In this document: positions 56,846 through 64,000 of the stretch, one piece after another
How the letters are laid out: every line of letters starts with the position of its first letter
How positions within the stretch are numbered: position 1 is the stretch's first letter
Assembly: GCA_963775695.1 (NCBI GenBank)
Contig: CAVZJU010000001.1
Span: 248,001-312,000 of the forward strand
Length of the DNA stretch: 64,000 nucleotides
Reading direction: 5' to 3'
Origin: DATBLE01 sp963775695
GTDB taxonomy: Bacteria; Actinomycetota; Thermoleophilia; Gaiellales; Gaiellaceae
Notes under the pieces: model-generated
Databases searched by the model: none
The model's input: the letters and a program-made list of their open reading frames with translations, nothing else
What the model was told of the DNA's origin: nothing
Program-made: the position numbers and the translations under genes

Positions 56846-58111
56846 GTGGGTACTCCTACCGAGGTCGAGCGGAACCGAGGCAGGACTCACGTCCGGGCAC
56901 GGCTCGCCGAGCTGCGCGTGTCGGTGGTCAGGGGGCCGGCCGTCGGGATCTTCCTCTGGAGCCGAGCCGCGATCTGGGCGGGTGCGTTGTTCGCCTGGCT
57001 GGTCTTCGAGCCGAACCGGCATCCGAACGCCGCCCGCTGGGACGATCCCACCCTGACCCGCGACCTCGGCTGGGTGACAGACGTCTGGGCACGGTGGGAC
57101 AGCGTCTGGTTCCTCCGCATCGCCGTGCACGGCTACGGCGAGGCCCACGGCGTGGCCGCCGCGTTCTACCCCCTCTACCCGCTCACCCTCGCCGGTGTCG
57201 GCCGGGTCTTCGGCGGGCACTACGTCGCCGCGGGGATCGTCGTCTCGCTGGCCGCGGCGTTGGCCGCCTTCGTCCTCCTCTACCGGCTGACCGAGACGCG
57301 CCTCGGCGCAGACGGCGCCCGCCGGGCGGTCCTCTACCTCGCCGTGTTCCCGATGGCGCTGTTCCTCGGCGCCGTCTACTCCGAGTCGCTGTTCCTCGCG
57401 CTCGCGATCGGCGCGTTCCTGCTCGCCGAGCGCGGTCGCTGGCTCGGCGCCGGCCTGGCGACCGGCCTGGCCATGCTCACGCGCATCGCCGGCGTCGCGT
57501 TGCTCCCGGCGCTCGTCGTCATGGCCTGGCGGCGGCCCGAACGCCGAGGTGCGCTCCTCCGCCTGTGCGTCGCACCGCTCGTCTTCGCCGCATACCCTTT
57601 CTACCTCGCGGCGTCCCGCGGCGACGCGCTCGCCTTCGCCCGCTCGCAGGGTTTCTGGAACCGCCACGTCTCGTATGCCGGCCCGCTCGGTGGAATCTGG
57701 GACGGGCTGCGCTCGGCCTGGGCCGGCGTCCAGCAGCTCGCCTCGGGCTCGCACACACACGTCTACTGGACGCCCGTCCAGGACACCGACCCGATGCGCG
57801 CCGCTGCGGTCAACCTGGAGGCCTTCGCGTTCCTCGTACTGCTGATCGCGCTGACGGTGGTCGCCTGGCGCCGCTTCGGCGCCCCCTACGGCCTCTTCTG
57901 CACGGTCAGCCTGGCGATTCCGCTCAGCGCCCCGAGCACGCGGTGGCCGCTGCTCTCGATGCCCCGCTTCGGGCTCGTTCTCTTTCCGTGCTTCATGGCC
58001 CTGGCCGTGATCGGCGGGCGGCCGAGAGTTCACACCGCGATCCTCGTCGTCAGCTCGATCATGCTCGGTGTCGCCGTCACCCAGTGGGCGCTCTGGCAAT
58101 GGGTCGCCTGA
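56846..58111 (+). CDS. PIG-V-like membrane mannosyltransferase
   Basis: 421 aa with about ten helices. DVWARWDSVWFLRIAVHGY has the luminal WDS motif with acidic residue seen in GPI mannosyltransferase II (PIG-V/GT76) and bacterial relatives; AAAFYPLYPLTLAGVGRV and VYSESLFLALAIGAFLLAERGRW are also family-like. It probably transfers mannose or another sugar from a lipid carrier outside the membrane. GTG start at 56846. It overlaps the lipoprotein gene by 13 nt. Confidence 0.88.
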   Translation: MGTPTEVERNRGRTHVRARLAELRVSVVRGPAVGIFLWSRAAIWAGALFAWLVFEPNRHPNAARWDDPTLTRDLGWVTDVWARWDSVWFLRIAVHGYGEAHGVAAAFYPLYPLTLAGVGRVFGGHYVAAGIVVSLAAALAAFVLLYRLTETRLGADGARRAVLYLAVFPMALFLGAVYSESLFLALAIGAFLLAERGRWLGAGLATGLAMLTRIAGVALLPALVVMAWRRPERRGALLRLCVAPLVFAAYPFYLAASRGDALAFARSQGFWNRHVSYAGPLGGIWDGLRSAWAGVQQLASGSHTHVYWTPVQDTDPMRAAAVNLEAFAFLVLLIALTVVAWRRFGAPYGLFCTVSLAIPLSAPSTRWPLLSMPRFGLVLFPCFMALAVIGGRPRVHTAILVVSSIMLGVAVTQWALWQWVA

Positions 58112-58968
58112 CTCTCGGCCGACAGGCCTCAGCGATCGTCGTCCTGGCGGCGGCGTTCCTCCTCGGGGCGACCGCATGTGGCGAGCGCTCGGAGCCGACG
58201 GGAGCCGATGCCCAGCTCTACCCCGTGACGATCACGACCGGCGACCGCCCGATCGCGATCGAGAAGCCGGCGCGGCGAATCGCGGTCCTCGACCAGACGT
58301 CGGAGCAGGTCGTCCGCGCGCTCGGAGCCGGCAAGCGGATCGTCGCCGTCACGCCGTCCGTGGCGGTCGGCTTCCTGCGCCGCCGGAGGCCCGACCTGAT
58401 CGTCGCCTCCGACACGGTCGACGAGCGCTCGCTGTCGCGGGCCGCAGCGGCGACACACGCCGACGTGTACTCGGCGCCCGGCGACTCGATCAGACAAGTC
58501 GAGCGGGCGATCACGCAGCTCGGACTGCTCACCGGCACGCCTGTGCGGGCGCGGGCGCTCGTGGGCAGGATCGAGCGGAAGCGCCGTGCGACCGGCGCCG
58601 CCCTCGCCCACGTGCCGACCGTCAATGTCTTCGTCGACACCGGCCTGATGACAACGGTGCCCGACCAGTCGCTGATCGGCGACGTGCTCAGCGAGGCGCA
58701 CGCCAGGAACGTCGCCGGCGACGTCGCCGAGGCCGGCCCGGTGAACCCCACGGAGCTGGCGAGACTCGACCCGGACGTCTACGTGGTCACCGCCGACACG
58801 ATGACGACGCTCGCCGACCTGCGGAAGAACCCGGCGACACACAAGCTGCGGGCAGTCCGCGAGGGTCGCTTCGTCGTGCTCGACGAGAACCTGCTCGTCC
58901 CCGGCCCGCGCGTCGGAGACGGGCTCGACCAGGTCGCCCGCCTCCTGCACCCGGATGCGTTTCGCTGA
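58099..58968 (+). CDS. Metal-chelate/cobalamin-type substrate-binding lipoprotein
   Basis: 289 aa. Signal peptide with lipobox-like LLGATAC, then a BtuF/FecB-like (PF01497) helical-backbone receptor: ARRIAVLDQTSEQVVRALGAG, RRPDLIVASD, ITQLGLLTGTPVRARALV, VNVFVDTGLMTTVPDQSLIGDVLSEA, VNPTELARLDPDVYVV and the closing LRAVREGRFVVLDENLLV. It should bind a siderophore, heme or corrinoid outside the membrane. No permease or ATPase is nearby. ATG start. It overlaps the HAD gene by 14 nt. Confidence 0.87.
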   Translation: MGRLTLGRQASAIVVLAAAFLLGATACGERSEPTGADAQLYPVTITTGDRPIAIEKPARRIAVLDQTSEQVVRALGAGKRIVAVTPSVAVGFLRRRRPDLIVASDTVDERSLSRAAAATHADVYSAPGDSIRQVERAITQLGLLTGTPVRARALVGRIERKRRATGAALAHVPTVNVFVDTGLMTTVPDQSLIGDVLSEAHARNVAGDVAEAGPVNPTELARLDPDVYVVTADTMTTLADLRKNPATHKLRAVREGRFVVLDENLLVPGPRVGDGLDQVARLLHPDAFR

Positions 58969-59587
58969 GCTCGACGCCGTCACAGTCGACGGCTACGGGA
59001 CGCTCGTCCGGCTCCTCGACCCGGTCCCGAGTCTCGTCCGGTCGCTGGCGGAGCACGGCTTCGACCGCGTCCCGGAACTCGTGCACTCCGCGTTCGCAAC
59101 CGAGGTTGCCTACTACCGGCCCGAGGCGGTGCGAGGACGCGACCCCGATTCGCTGGCCCGGCTCCGCTGCGACTGCACACGCATCTTCCTCCAGGCGGCC
59201 GAGGTCGACCTCGAGCCCGAGTCGTTCGTGGACGACTTCATGGCGTCGATCCGGTTCGAGGCGGTTCTCGGCGCGATCGAGACGCTGGGGGAGCTTCGCG
59301 GACGTGGGCTCGACCTGGCCGTCGTTTCCAACTGGGACGTCGGGCTCGCAGAACACCTGGAGCGGATCGGCGCCGGCCACCTGTTCTCTACGATCGTGAC
59401 CAGCGCGGAGGCGGGCGCGGCCAAGCCGGATCCGGCCGCGTTCCGTCTGGCGCTCGAACGGCTGCGGGTCGAGCCCGCGCGGACACTCCACGTCGGCGAC
59501 GAGGACGAGGACGAGCAGGGAGCGGCGGCGGCCGGGGTGCGGTTCGCGCCGGCGCCACTCACGACCGCGTTCGCGGGCTGGTCGTGA
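58955..59587 (+). CDS. HAD-superfamily hydrolase
   Basis: 210 aa. Motif I VTVDGYGTL (nucleophile Asp in the haloacid-dehalogenase-like DxYGT form), motif II VVSNWD, motif III lysine in AGAAKPDP, motif IV HVGDEDEDEQGA. Helical cap between I and II. Substrate unknown. ATG start inside the end of the lipoprotein gene. Confidence 0.92.
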   Translation: MRFAELDAVTVDGYGTLVRLLDPVPSLVRSLAEHGFDRVPELVHSAFATEVAYYRPEAVRGRDPDSLARLRCDCTRIFLQAAEVDLEPESFVDDFMASIRFEAVLGAIETLGELRGRGLDLAVVSNWDVGLAEHLERIGAGHLFSTIVTSAEAGAAKPDPAAFRLALERLRVEPARTLHVGDEDEDEQGAAAAGVRFAPAPLTTAFAGWS

Positions 59588-59594
59588 GCGGGTC

Positions 59595-60248
59595 GTGACC
59601 GTCCTGCGCAGCAGCAAGCTCACCGCCTGGGTGATCCTCGTGGCGGTACTCGCCCTGCTCGGGTACGCGAGCCGGGCGGCGGGCGGGAAGCCGCCGAAGG
59701 ACGCCGCCTACCAGTACTCGACCGCCACCGGCGGCCTCGTCCAGTACGCGATCATCCTCGTCGTCGTCCTGGCGATCGCGCGGCCGGAGTGGTCGCTGCT
59801 CGCGCTGCGGCGGCCACGGGCCTGGGCGCGAACGCTGGGAGCGGTGGCGATCGTCTTCCTCGCCGTGTACGCGGCCAGCGCAGTCGTCTCTGCCTTCGGC
59901 GACCCCGGGCGCGAGCAAGGCCTCACGCCGACGAACTGGGACTCGAGCCGCGCCGTCCCCTTCGTGGTCAACTTCATGGTCTTCGTCGCTGTGGCACCGT
60001 TCGTCGAGGAGCTGACGTTCCGCGGGCTGGGCTATTCCCTGCTTGCACCGCTCGGGCGTCTCACCGCCATCCTGTGGGTCGGCGTGGCGTTCGGCCTGGC
60101 GCACGGGCTCCTGGAGGGACTGCCGATCCTGATCGTGTTCGGCTGCGGCCTGGCCTGGCTGCGCGAGCGCTCGGACAGCGTGTATCCGGGGATGGTCGTC
60201 CACGGGATCTTCAATGCGATCGCGCTGATCGTCGCGGTTTCCACCTAG
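59595..60248 (+). CDS. CPBP-family intramembrane metalloprotease
   Basis: 217 aa with about six helices. Motif 1 FVEELTFRGLGYSLL (EExxxR), motif 2 AFGLAHGLLEGLP (FxxxH), motif 3 MVVHGIFNAIALI (HxxxN). Relatives process prenylated proteins or bacteriocins, or act in immunity; no such partner is visible. GTG start 7 nt after the HAD stop. Confidence 0.93.
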   Translation: MTVLRSSKLTAWVILVAVLALLGYASRAAGGKPPKDAAYQYSTATGGLVQYAIILVVVLAIARPEWSLLALRRPRAWARTLGAVAIVFLAVYAASAVVSAFGDPGREQGLTPTNWDSSRAVPFVVNFMVFVAVAPFVEELTFRGLGYSLLAPLGRLTAILWVGVAFGLAHGLLEGLPILIVFGCGLAWLRERSDSVYPGMVVHGIFNAIALIVAVST

Positions 60249-60268
60249 CGGGAGGAGTCCCAGCCCGC

Positions 60269-61423
60269 GTGTCTAAGCTCTCGGCCGTGCGCCGAGCCCT
60301 CCCCCTCGCCCTGCTCCTCCTCGTCTGGCCGTCCTCCGCCGGAGCGACTGCGCCCACGCTGACCCTGAAGGCGCCGGGAGCGACGACGTACCTGCACCAG
60401 GTCGACTTCGCCGGCCGCCTCAGCCCTGCCGCGCCGGGAGCACGCCTGCGACTGATGCGCGCCGCCACGACCGTGGCCACCACGCGAGTCCGCGGTGACG
60501 GGAGCTTCCTCTTCAAGGTCGAACTGGCCAGCCCGGGACCGTTCCACGTCGCCTGGCTGTCCGCCCGATCGAACGACGTGACGATCCGGATCAGGCCGCG
60601 TCTCCGCGCCACGCTGGTCGGCAGCCAGGTCGCAGGCGCTCCGCTGCGGCTCGCCGCAACTCTCGAGCCGACGGACGCCGGACGCGTCCGGGTCCAGGTG
60701 ATCCGCGGCGGCGAGGTCGGCTTCGACCGGAGTTTTCCCGGTGGCGCCCGCGTGGCGCTCGGCACGCGAGAGACCGGAACCGTTCGCGTCCGCCTGACGA
60801 CCCTGCCACGCCCCGGTTTCGATCCGGTCAGCCGCGAGCTGACCGCGACGCTGCGGCCGCCGTACCTCTCGCTCGGAACGACGAGCCCGGCGGTGACCGA
60901 GTTCGCCCACCGCCTTGCCGCGCTGCACTACGTCGTGCCCTCGTTCTCATCCACGTTCAGCGAGGACTTCATCCAGAGCGTCTACGCCTTCCAGAAGGTG
61001 CAGGGGCTCGAGCGCACGGGCGCGGTCGACGCTGCCGTCTGGACGAAGCTGGCGAGCCCGCGCATCCCGGCGCCGCGGTACGCGACCCCGGCCGACCATA
61101 TCGAGGTCGACAAGACCCACCAGGTGCTCTACCTCGTGCGCGGCGGCAAGATCGCGCTGATCTCGCCGGTCTCGACGGCGGGCATTGCCGGCTACTACAC
61201 GCCCGAGGGCCGGTTCGCGATCTACCGGAAGGTGACGGGCTACGACACGAGCCCACTCGGCGTCCTGCTCGATCCGATGTACTTCGTCGGCGGCTACGCG
61301 ATCCACGGCAACCCGTCCGTGCCGCCGTACCCGGCGTCGCACGGATGCGTGCGGGTCCCCAGCTTCGTGATCTACCGCCTCTTCGGCTCCGAGCCATACG
61401 GCGAAACGGTCTACGTTTACTAG
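60269..61423 (+). CDS. L,D-transpeptidase (YkuD) with peptidoglycan-binding domain
   Basis: 384 aa, secreted. Signal peptide (RRALPLALLLLVWPSSAGATA), two beta-rich repeats up to about 200, a peptidoglycan-binding-type module (AVTEFAHRLAALHYVVPSF and FIQSVYAFQKVQGLERTGAVD), and the catalytic YkuD domain with YAIHGNPSVPPYPASHGCVRVP (as GYAIHGNP and SHGCVRVP, nucleophile Cys). It makes 3-3 cross-links in peptidoglycan. GTG at 60269 with GGAGGAG 11 nt upstream. Element 10 begins right after its stop. Confidence 0.93.
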   Translation: MSKLSAVRRALPLALLLLVWPSSAGATAPTLTLKAPGATTYLHQVDFAGRLSPAAPGARLRLMRAATTVATTRVRGDGSFLFKVELASPGPFHVAWLSARSNDVTIRIRPRLRATLVGSQVAGAPLRLAATLEPTDAGRVRVQVIRGGEVGFDRSFPGGARVALGTRETGTVRVRLTTLPRPGFDPVSRELTATLRPPYLSLGTTSPAVTEFAHRLAALHYVVPSFSSTFSEDFIQSVYAFQKVQGLERTGAVDAAVWTKLASPRIPAPRYATPADHIEVDKTHQVLYLVRGGKIALISPVSTAGIAGYYTPEGRFAIYRKVTGYDTSPLGVLLDPMYFVGGYAIHGNPSVPPYPASHGCVRVPSFVIYRLFGSEPYGETVYVY

Positions 61424-61600
61424 CACGGGGGAACCCCTGGTTCCCCCGTGAACCCCCTCCTTGCGAGCGACGCGGAGATCCTCGCGGAAGCGGGGCCGGC
61501 CCCTGTCGTGACACATCCACTGTTGCCTCTCCGCCGTATGCCTCCCGCCGGGCAAAGCCCGGCTCCGGCGGCGATTCGATGGGGCATTCCGGCGACTAGG
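61424..61600. repeat. Structured intergenic element 10 (type B, inverted)
   Basis: The hairpin CACGGGGGAACC (61424-61435)-CCT-GGTTCCCCCGTG (61439-61450) begins on the base after the L,D-transpeptidase stop. On the minus strand it is preceded by AAGGAGGGGGTT, exactly as in element 8, and the 27-nt hairpin is identical to that of element 8. Further on is GCCGGGC-AAA-GCCCGGC, matching the GC hairpin of element 8. It lies between a + strand stop and a + strand start. Confidence 0.87.
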
Positions 61601-61611
61601 GTTCAAGCCCC

Positions 61612-62082
61612 ATGCTTGCGAAGATCGGCGCACTCATCGGGGTTGCCCTCGTTCTCCTCGCCGGGGTCATTTGGACCCAGGTGGTCCAGGGCAGGTCGGA
61701 GAAGCACCTCGCCTGGCAGGACGTGACCGCACGGATGGGGCCCGTGCTGTGGCCCAAGTCCGTGAGCCGGTCGTTCTGGCGGCGGCGTCAGGTCGTCCGC
61801 TACCTCACGCGCACGTTCCCGCAGGGGCCGCCGCATGTGCCCGCGTTCGACTTCGCCCGCCGCCGGCTGATCCTGGTCGCGGCCGGCCCGCGGTCGAGCA
61901 CGGGCTACGGCGTGAAGATCGTCCGGATCACCGAGCGGCGGAGCACGATCGACGTGCTCGCGCACGAGGTCACACCGTCACTTCGCAGTCGCACGATGCC
62001 GCGGCTGACCTCGCCGTACCGGCTGATCACCATCCCCGCGACCTCGAAGCGCGTTTACGTACAGTGGCAGGGCCGCCCGTGA
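61612..62082 (+). CDS. Membrane-anchored PrcB-like protein
   Basis: 156 aa. An N-terminal helix (IGALIGVALVLLAGVIWTQVV) anchors a beta-rich domain whose core FARRRLILVAAGPRSSTGYGVKIVRITERR (in parts RRLILVAAGPRSSTGYG, VKIVRI) and YRLITIPATSKRVYVQW resemble the PrcB C-terminal domain (a protease-complex or bacteriocin-like beta sandwich). Function unknown. ATG start; it overlaps chorismate mutase by 4 nt. Confidence 0.75.
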   Translation: MLAKIGALIGVALVLLAGVIWTQVVQGRSEKHLAWQDVTARMGPVLWPKSVSRSFWRRRQVVRYLTRTFPQGPPHVPAFDFARRRLILVAAGPRSSTGYGVKIVRITERRSTIDVLAHEVTPSLRSRTMPRLTSPYRLITIPATSKRVYVQWQGRP

Positions 62083-62360
62083 GCGCCCCCGACGACCCCG
62101 TCCTCAGTCAGTTCCGCGAGCAGATCTCGGACACCGACCGGGCGATCGTGGATGCGATCAACACCCGGCTGGAGCTGGTCGCGCGGATCAAGGCGTACAA
62201 GGAGTCGCGCGGGATCGACTTCCTCGATCCCGCCCGTGAGCGGTCGATGCTGCGCGAGCTGGCGCGCGCGAACCCCGGCCCGCTCTCGAACGACGGCCTG
62301 CGCGAGCTGTTCACCACCATCCTCGACCTCACGAAGCGCGAAGTCGCCCAGGATGGCTAG
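62079..62360 (+). CDS. Chorismate mutase (AroQ type)
   Basis: 93 aa. LSQFREQISDTDRAIVDAINTRLELVARIKAYKESRG (recognised by FREQISDTDRAIVDAINTR and VARIKAYK) and the third helix ELFTTILDLTKREV fit the all-helical AroQ fold with active-site Arg, Lys, and Glu/Gln positions. It converts chorismate to prephenate for Phe/Tyr synthesis. GTG start with GTGA overlap. Stand-alone, not fused to dehydratase. Confidence 0.9.
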   Translation: MSAPDDPVLSQFREQISDTDRAIVDAINTRLELVARIKAYKESRGIDFLDPARERSMLRELARANPGPLSNDGLRELFTTILDLTKREVAQDG

Positions 62361-62377
62361 GCACGTGGACAACCAAA

Positions 62378-62430
62378 GGCTCTGCCCCTTCAGGTCAGAG
62401 CCGAAGCTGATACGCCGCGCGTCGCGCGGC
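62378..62430. terminator. Two hairpins between convergent genes
   Basis: GGCTCTG (62378-62384) pairs with CAGAGCC (62396-62402), and GCCGCGCG/CGCGCGGC (62414-62430) forms a near-perfect palindrome overlapping the bifunctional nuclease stop. They lie between chorismate mutase (+) and the nuclease gene (-). No U-run, so factor-assisted termination is more likely. Confidence 0.45.
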
Positions 62431-62933
62431 TAGCCGTCTTCCTCTTCGCCCTCGACTGCGAACTCGTCGGGCGTGACCTGATCGAGGAACTTGCGGAACT
62501 CGTCGACGATCTCCTCCTCGTTCACCTCTTCGCCCTCGAACTCGATCGCCGACTCCTCGATCACGCGGTCGTCGGCGAAGATCGGCGCCTCGGCGCGGAC
62601 GGCGAGCGCGATCGCGTCGGACGGTCTCGAGTCGACCTCGATCTCGGAGCCGTCCTGCTGGATGGTGATGCTCGCGTAGAAGGTGTTGTCCCGCAGCTCG
62701 GTGACCGTGATCCGGGTCACGCGGGCCTCGAGCTCGGCGAGCATCGAGGTGACGAGGTCGTGTGTCAGGGGACGCGGCGTGCTCGCGCCCTGGAGCTTCA
62801 TCAGGATCGCCGCCGCCTCGGAGTGGCCGATCCAGATCGGCAGGAACTTGTTCCCGTCGGCCGTCTTCAGGAGGACGATCGGCTGCTTGCCGACGATGTC
62901 GAAGCTGACGCCGTAGATGTGCATCTCATGCAA
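62430..62933 (-). CDS. Bifunctional nuclease (BFN/DUF151) domain protein
   Basis: 167 aa. VLLKTADGNKFLPIWIGHSEAAAILMKLQG (recognised by LPIWIGHSEAAAI) at the N-terminus, RPLTHDLVTSMLAEL, VDSRPSDAIALAVRAEAPIFADD near the middle, then an acidic tail. The family has DNase/RNase-like activity in plants and is widespread in bacteria; its bacterial role is uncertain. ATG start. Confidence 0.93.
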   Translation of the reverse strand: MHEMHIYGVSFDIVGKQPIVLLKTADGNKFLPIWIGHSEAAAILMKLQGASTPRPLTHDLVTSMLAELEARVTRITVTELRDNTFYASITIQQDGSEIEVDSRPSDAIALAVRAEAPIFADDRVIEESAIEFEGEEVNEEEIVDEFRKFLDQVTPDEFAVEGEEEDG

Positions 62934-63025
62934 TCGACCCAGGCCTCGGTCCTGATCTTAGCCCAGCGTCCCAGGCCAATCGAGGGTGCCCGATTGCTCC
63001 AGCCATCGCTACACTTCCGCGTCGC

Positions 63026-63099
63026 GGGCGATTAGCTCAGTCGGTTAGAGCGCCGCTCTGATAAGGCGGAGGTCCGTGGTTCGAATCCACGATCGCCCA
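63026..63099 (+). tRNA. tRNA-Ile(GAT)
   Basis: Acceptor arms GGGCGAT and ATCGCCC, D-arm GCTCAGTCGGTTAGAGC, anticodon loop CTGATAA with anticodon GAT, T-arm GTGGTTCGAATCCAC. Discriminator A; CCA is not encoded. It stands alone, not in an rRNA operon. Confidence 0.97.
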
Positions 63100-63132
63100 T
63101 GCCCTGCACCTCCGGCCGCGTACGCTGCGGCA

Positions 63133-63666
63133 ATGGAGCCGGTCACCGTCGAACGACTGGACGTCGGCGGAGCTCGCCGGCACCGCGACGCGCTCGCCGC
63201 AGTTCTCGTCGACTGCGTCGAGGGCGGTGCATCAGTCAGCTTCATGGCGCCGTTCACGCATGACGAGGCGCGCGCGTTCTTCGAGTCGGTCGAACCGGGC
63301 GTCGCTGCCGGCGCGCGCGTGCTGCTCGCTGCATTTCTCGACAACGAGGTGGTCGGCACGGTCCAGGTCGCAGCAGCCTGGCCGCCCAACCAGCCGCACC
63401 GCGCGGACGTCGCCAAGCTGCTCGTCCGCCGCTCGGAGCGAAACCGGGGGATCGGTCGACTGCTGATGGAGCGGGCCGAGGCGGAGGCCCGGGAGCAGGG
63501 CTGGACGCTGCTCGTGCTCGACACGGTCACCGGCGACCCCGCGGAACGGCTGTACGAAGGCATGGGTTGGACCAAGGTCGGCGTGATTCCGAACTTCGCG
63601 CTCTACCCGGACGGGCGGCGCTGCGACACGACGGTCTTCTACAAAGAGCTCGCCCGGACAAAGTAA
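63133..63666 (+). CDS. GNAT family N-acetyltransferase
   Basis: 177 aa. VTVERLDVGGARRHRDALAAVLVDCVEGGASVSF start, then VVGTVQVAAAWPPNQPHRADVAKLLVRRSERNRGIGRLLMERAEAEAREQG with the acetyl-CoA pyrophosphate loop RNRGIGRLL, and GDPAERLYEGMGWTKVGVIPNFALYPDG at the C-terminus (typical of phosphinothricin/aminoglycoside-like GNATs). Substrate unknown. ATG at 63133 chosen because the upstream frame runs into tRNA-Ile. Its last 28 nt overlap the next gene on the other strand. Confidence 0.9.
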   Translation: MEPVTVERLDVGGARRHRDALAAVLVDCVEGGASVSFMAPFTHDEARAFFESVEPGVAAGARVLLAAFLDNEVVGTVQVAAAWPPNQPHRADVAKLLVRRSERNRGIGRLLMERAEAEAREQGWTLLVLDTVTGDPAERLYEGMGWTKVGVIPNFALYPDGRRCDTTVFYKELARTK

Positions 63667-64000
63667 CCCTTGGTGGCAAGCTGCCAAGCGATGTGGTCAA
63701 GGACGCATCGATAGTTGTGAATCGCGTCACCGAATCGAGCAGCGAACGAGGCGGGCAGGTCAGGCGGGGCGGACTCCACAACGATTCGGCATACGTGTGT
63801 GCTCCCGATGTCGTAGGTCGCGTCCGTCTTGGCTTCTTCCTCGATACGGAAGGTTGGGCCTGGGTGACGGTTGAAGAACCTGACTGTCTCGCGCCGAGCG
63901 GTTCCTTCGTGGAGATTCGCTCGCCCCAGCTTCGTCCACGCACTGCGGAGGGGCTCCGGTCGTGAGGGCTGCGTTTGACCGCCGCAGAAAGTAGAGGTAC
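63639..64000 (-). CDS. Partial hypothetical protein running off the right edge
   Basis: The minus-strand frame is open from the window edge to TAG 63639-63641. It reads SAWTKLGRANLHEG, VRFFNRHPGPTFRIEEEAKTDATYDIG (in parts), CRIVVESAPPDLPASFAARFGDAIHNYRCVLDHIAWQLATKG and then ends. The DAIHNYRxxLDHIAWQL stretch is common to a family of uncharacterised actinobacterial proteins. No conventional start is visible inside the window, and the C-terminus looks cut short where it meets the GNAT gene. The codon choice is less GC-rich than that of neighbours, as in recently acquired or decaying genes. Confidence 0.65.
   Translation of the reverse strand, partial: TSTFCGGQTQPSRPEPLRSAWTKLGRANLHEGTARRETVRFFNRHPGPTFRIEEEAKTDATYDIGSTHVCRIVVESAPPDLPASFAARFGDAIHNYRCVLDHIAWQLATKGYFVRASSL

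Noticed and set aside
56822..58177. Upstream extension of the DUF2203 frame across the PIG-V-like gene
   Set aside because: The extension is charged, repetitive and antisense to a recognisable membrane protein; conservation begins only at the GTG 56821.
59595..60248. CPBP protease as part of an immunity or bacteriocin system
   Set aside because: No peptide precursor or radical SAM gene is nearby; neighbours are HAD and L,D-transpeptidase genes.
1..64000. CRISPR array, prophage or insertion sequence
   Set aside because: No regularly spaced direct repeats, transposase, integrase or phage structural gene was recognised.

Overview
The window is a stretch of bacterial chromosome with very high GC content, dense genes, many GTG and TTG starts and many 1-50 nt gene overlaps. 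The gene set suggests a deep-branching actinobacterium of the Thermoleophilia (Gaiellales/Solirubrobacterales) type. It includes complex I antiporter subunits, an MqnP-type UbiA prenyltransferase next to cytochrome c biogenesis genes, hemA/hemC/hemD beside a CcsA/HemX-like gene, a class E-like sortase, a PknB-like kinase, a PIG-V-like mannosyltransferase and methylmalonyl-CoA epimerase. The taxonomic placement is inference. No phage, insertion sequence, plasmid or CRISPR feature is visible; this is housekeeping chromosome.

Layout. 1-3315: end of a nuo operon (nuoL 3' end, nuoM, nuoN). 3317-6202: small membrane protein, metallo-beta-lactamase-fold hydrolase, DUF1028 and cupin/TPR genes. 6185-14234: mainly minus strand, with a short Ldh-family gene, mrp, DUF1697, a convergent ABC permease/ATPase pair, a 2OG-oxygenase-like protein, DUF72, an IMPase-like phosphatase and DUF1015. 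14279-19203: YhaM-like nuclease, DMT exporter, a YchF/OLA1-like protein with a broken P-loop, methylmalonyl-CoA epimerase and a minimal FtsH. 19252-29348: NAD salvage pair (nicotinamidase-like and PncB), DUF1385, M20 peptidase, methyltransferase, tryptophan 2,3-dioxygenase, RarA, GNAT, hydrolase, arginase, response regulator and tRNA-Phe. 29509-37002 is one long minus-strand locus for heme and cytochrome c maturation: mqnP, ccmA, ccmB, ccmC, ccmD-like, ccsA/hemX, hemA, hemC, hemD and a SAM hydrolase, ending in a clear intrinsic terminator. 37148-40795: moaB, moaC, otsA and an HtrA-like protease. 40827-41136 holds a frameshifted LAGLIDADG-like remnant. 41203-45949: a two-component system divergent from an M28-like membrane protein and a sortase. 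46001-53265: moeA, a Ser/Thr kinase and four glycosyltransferase or membrane genes. 53268-64000: PBP1A, MscS, DUF2203, a PIG-V-like mannosyltransferase, an orphan metal-chelate binding lipoprotein, HAD, CPBP protease, L,D-transpeptidase, PrcB-like protein, chorismate mutase, bifunctional nuclease, tRNA-Ile, GNAT and a degraded edge gene.

The most unusual signal is not a protein. A family of modular, GC-rich, structured intergenic repeats occurs at ten places: about 15975, 26312, 27764, 33936, 35379, 36997, 45960, 49515, 55540 and 61424. They share a perfect or near-perfect hairpin with arms CACGGGGGAA(A)C(C), a second conserved block GACATGGCGGGCGCGGC, and small GAA-loop hairpins. They lie between operons and also inside the ccm cluster. 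In two cases an adjoining inverted repeat buries the start codon of the next gene in its stem and places a purine-rich ribosome-binding sequence in its loop. Separate palindromes lie between nuoL and nuoM and between mrp and the Ldh-family gene.
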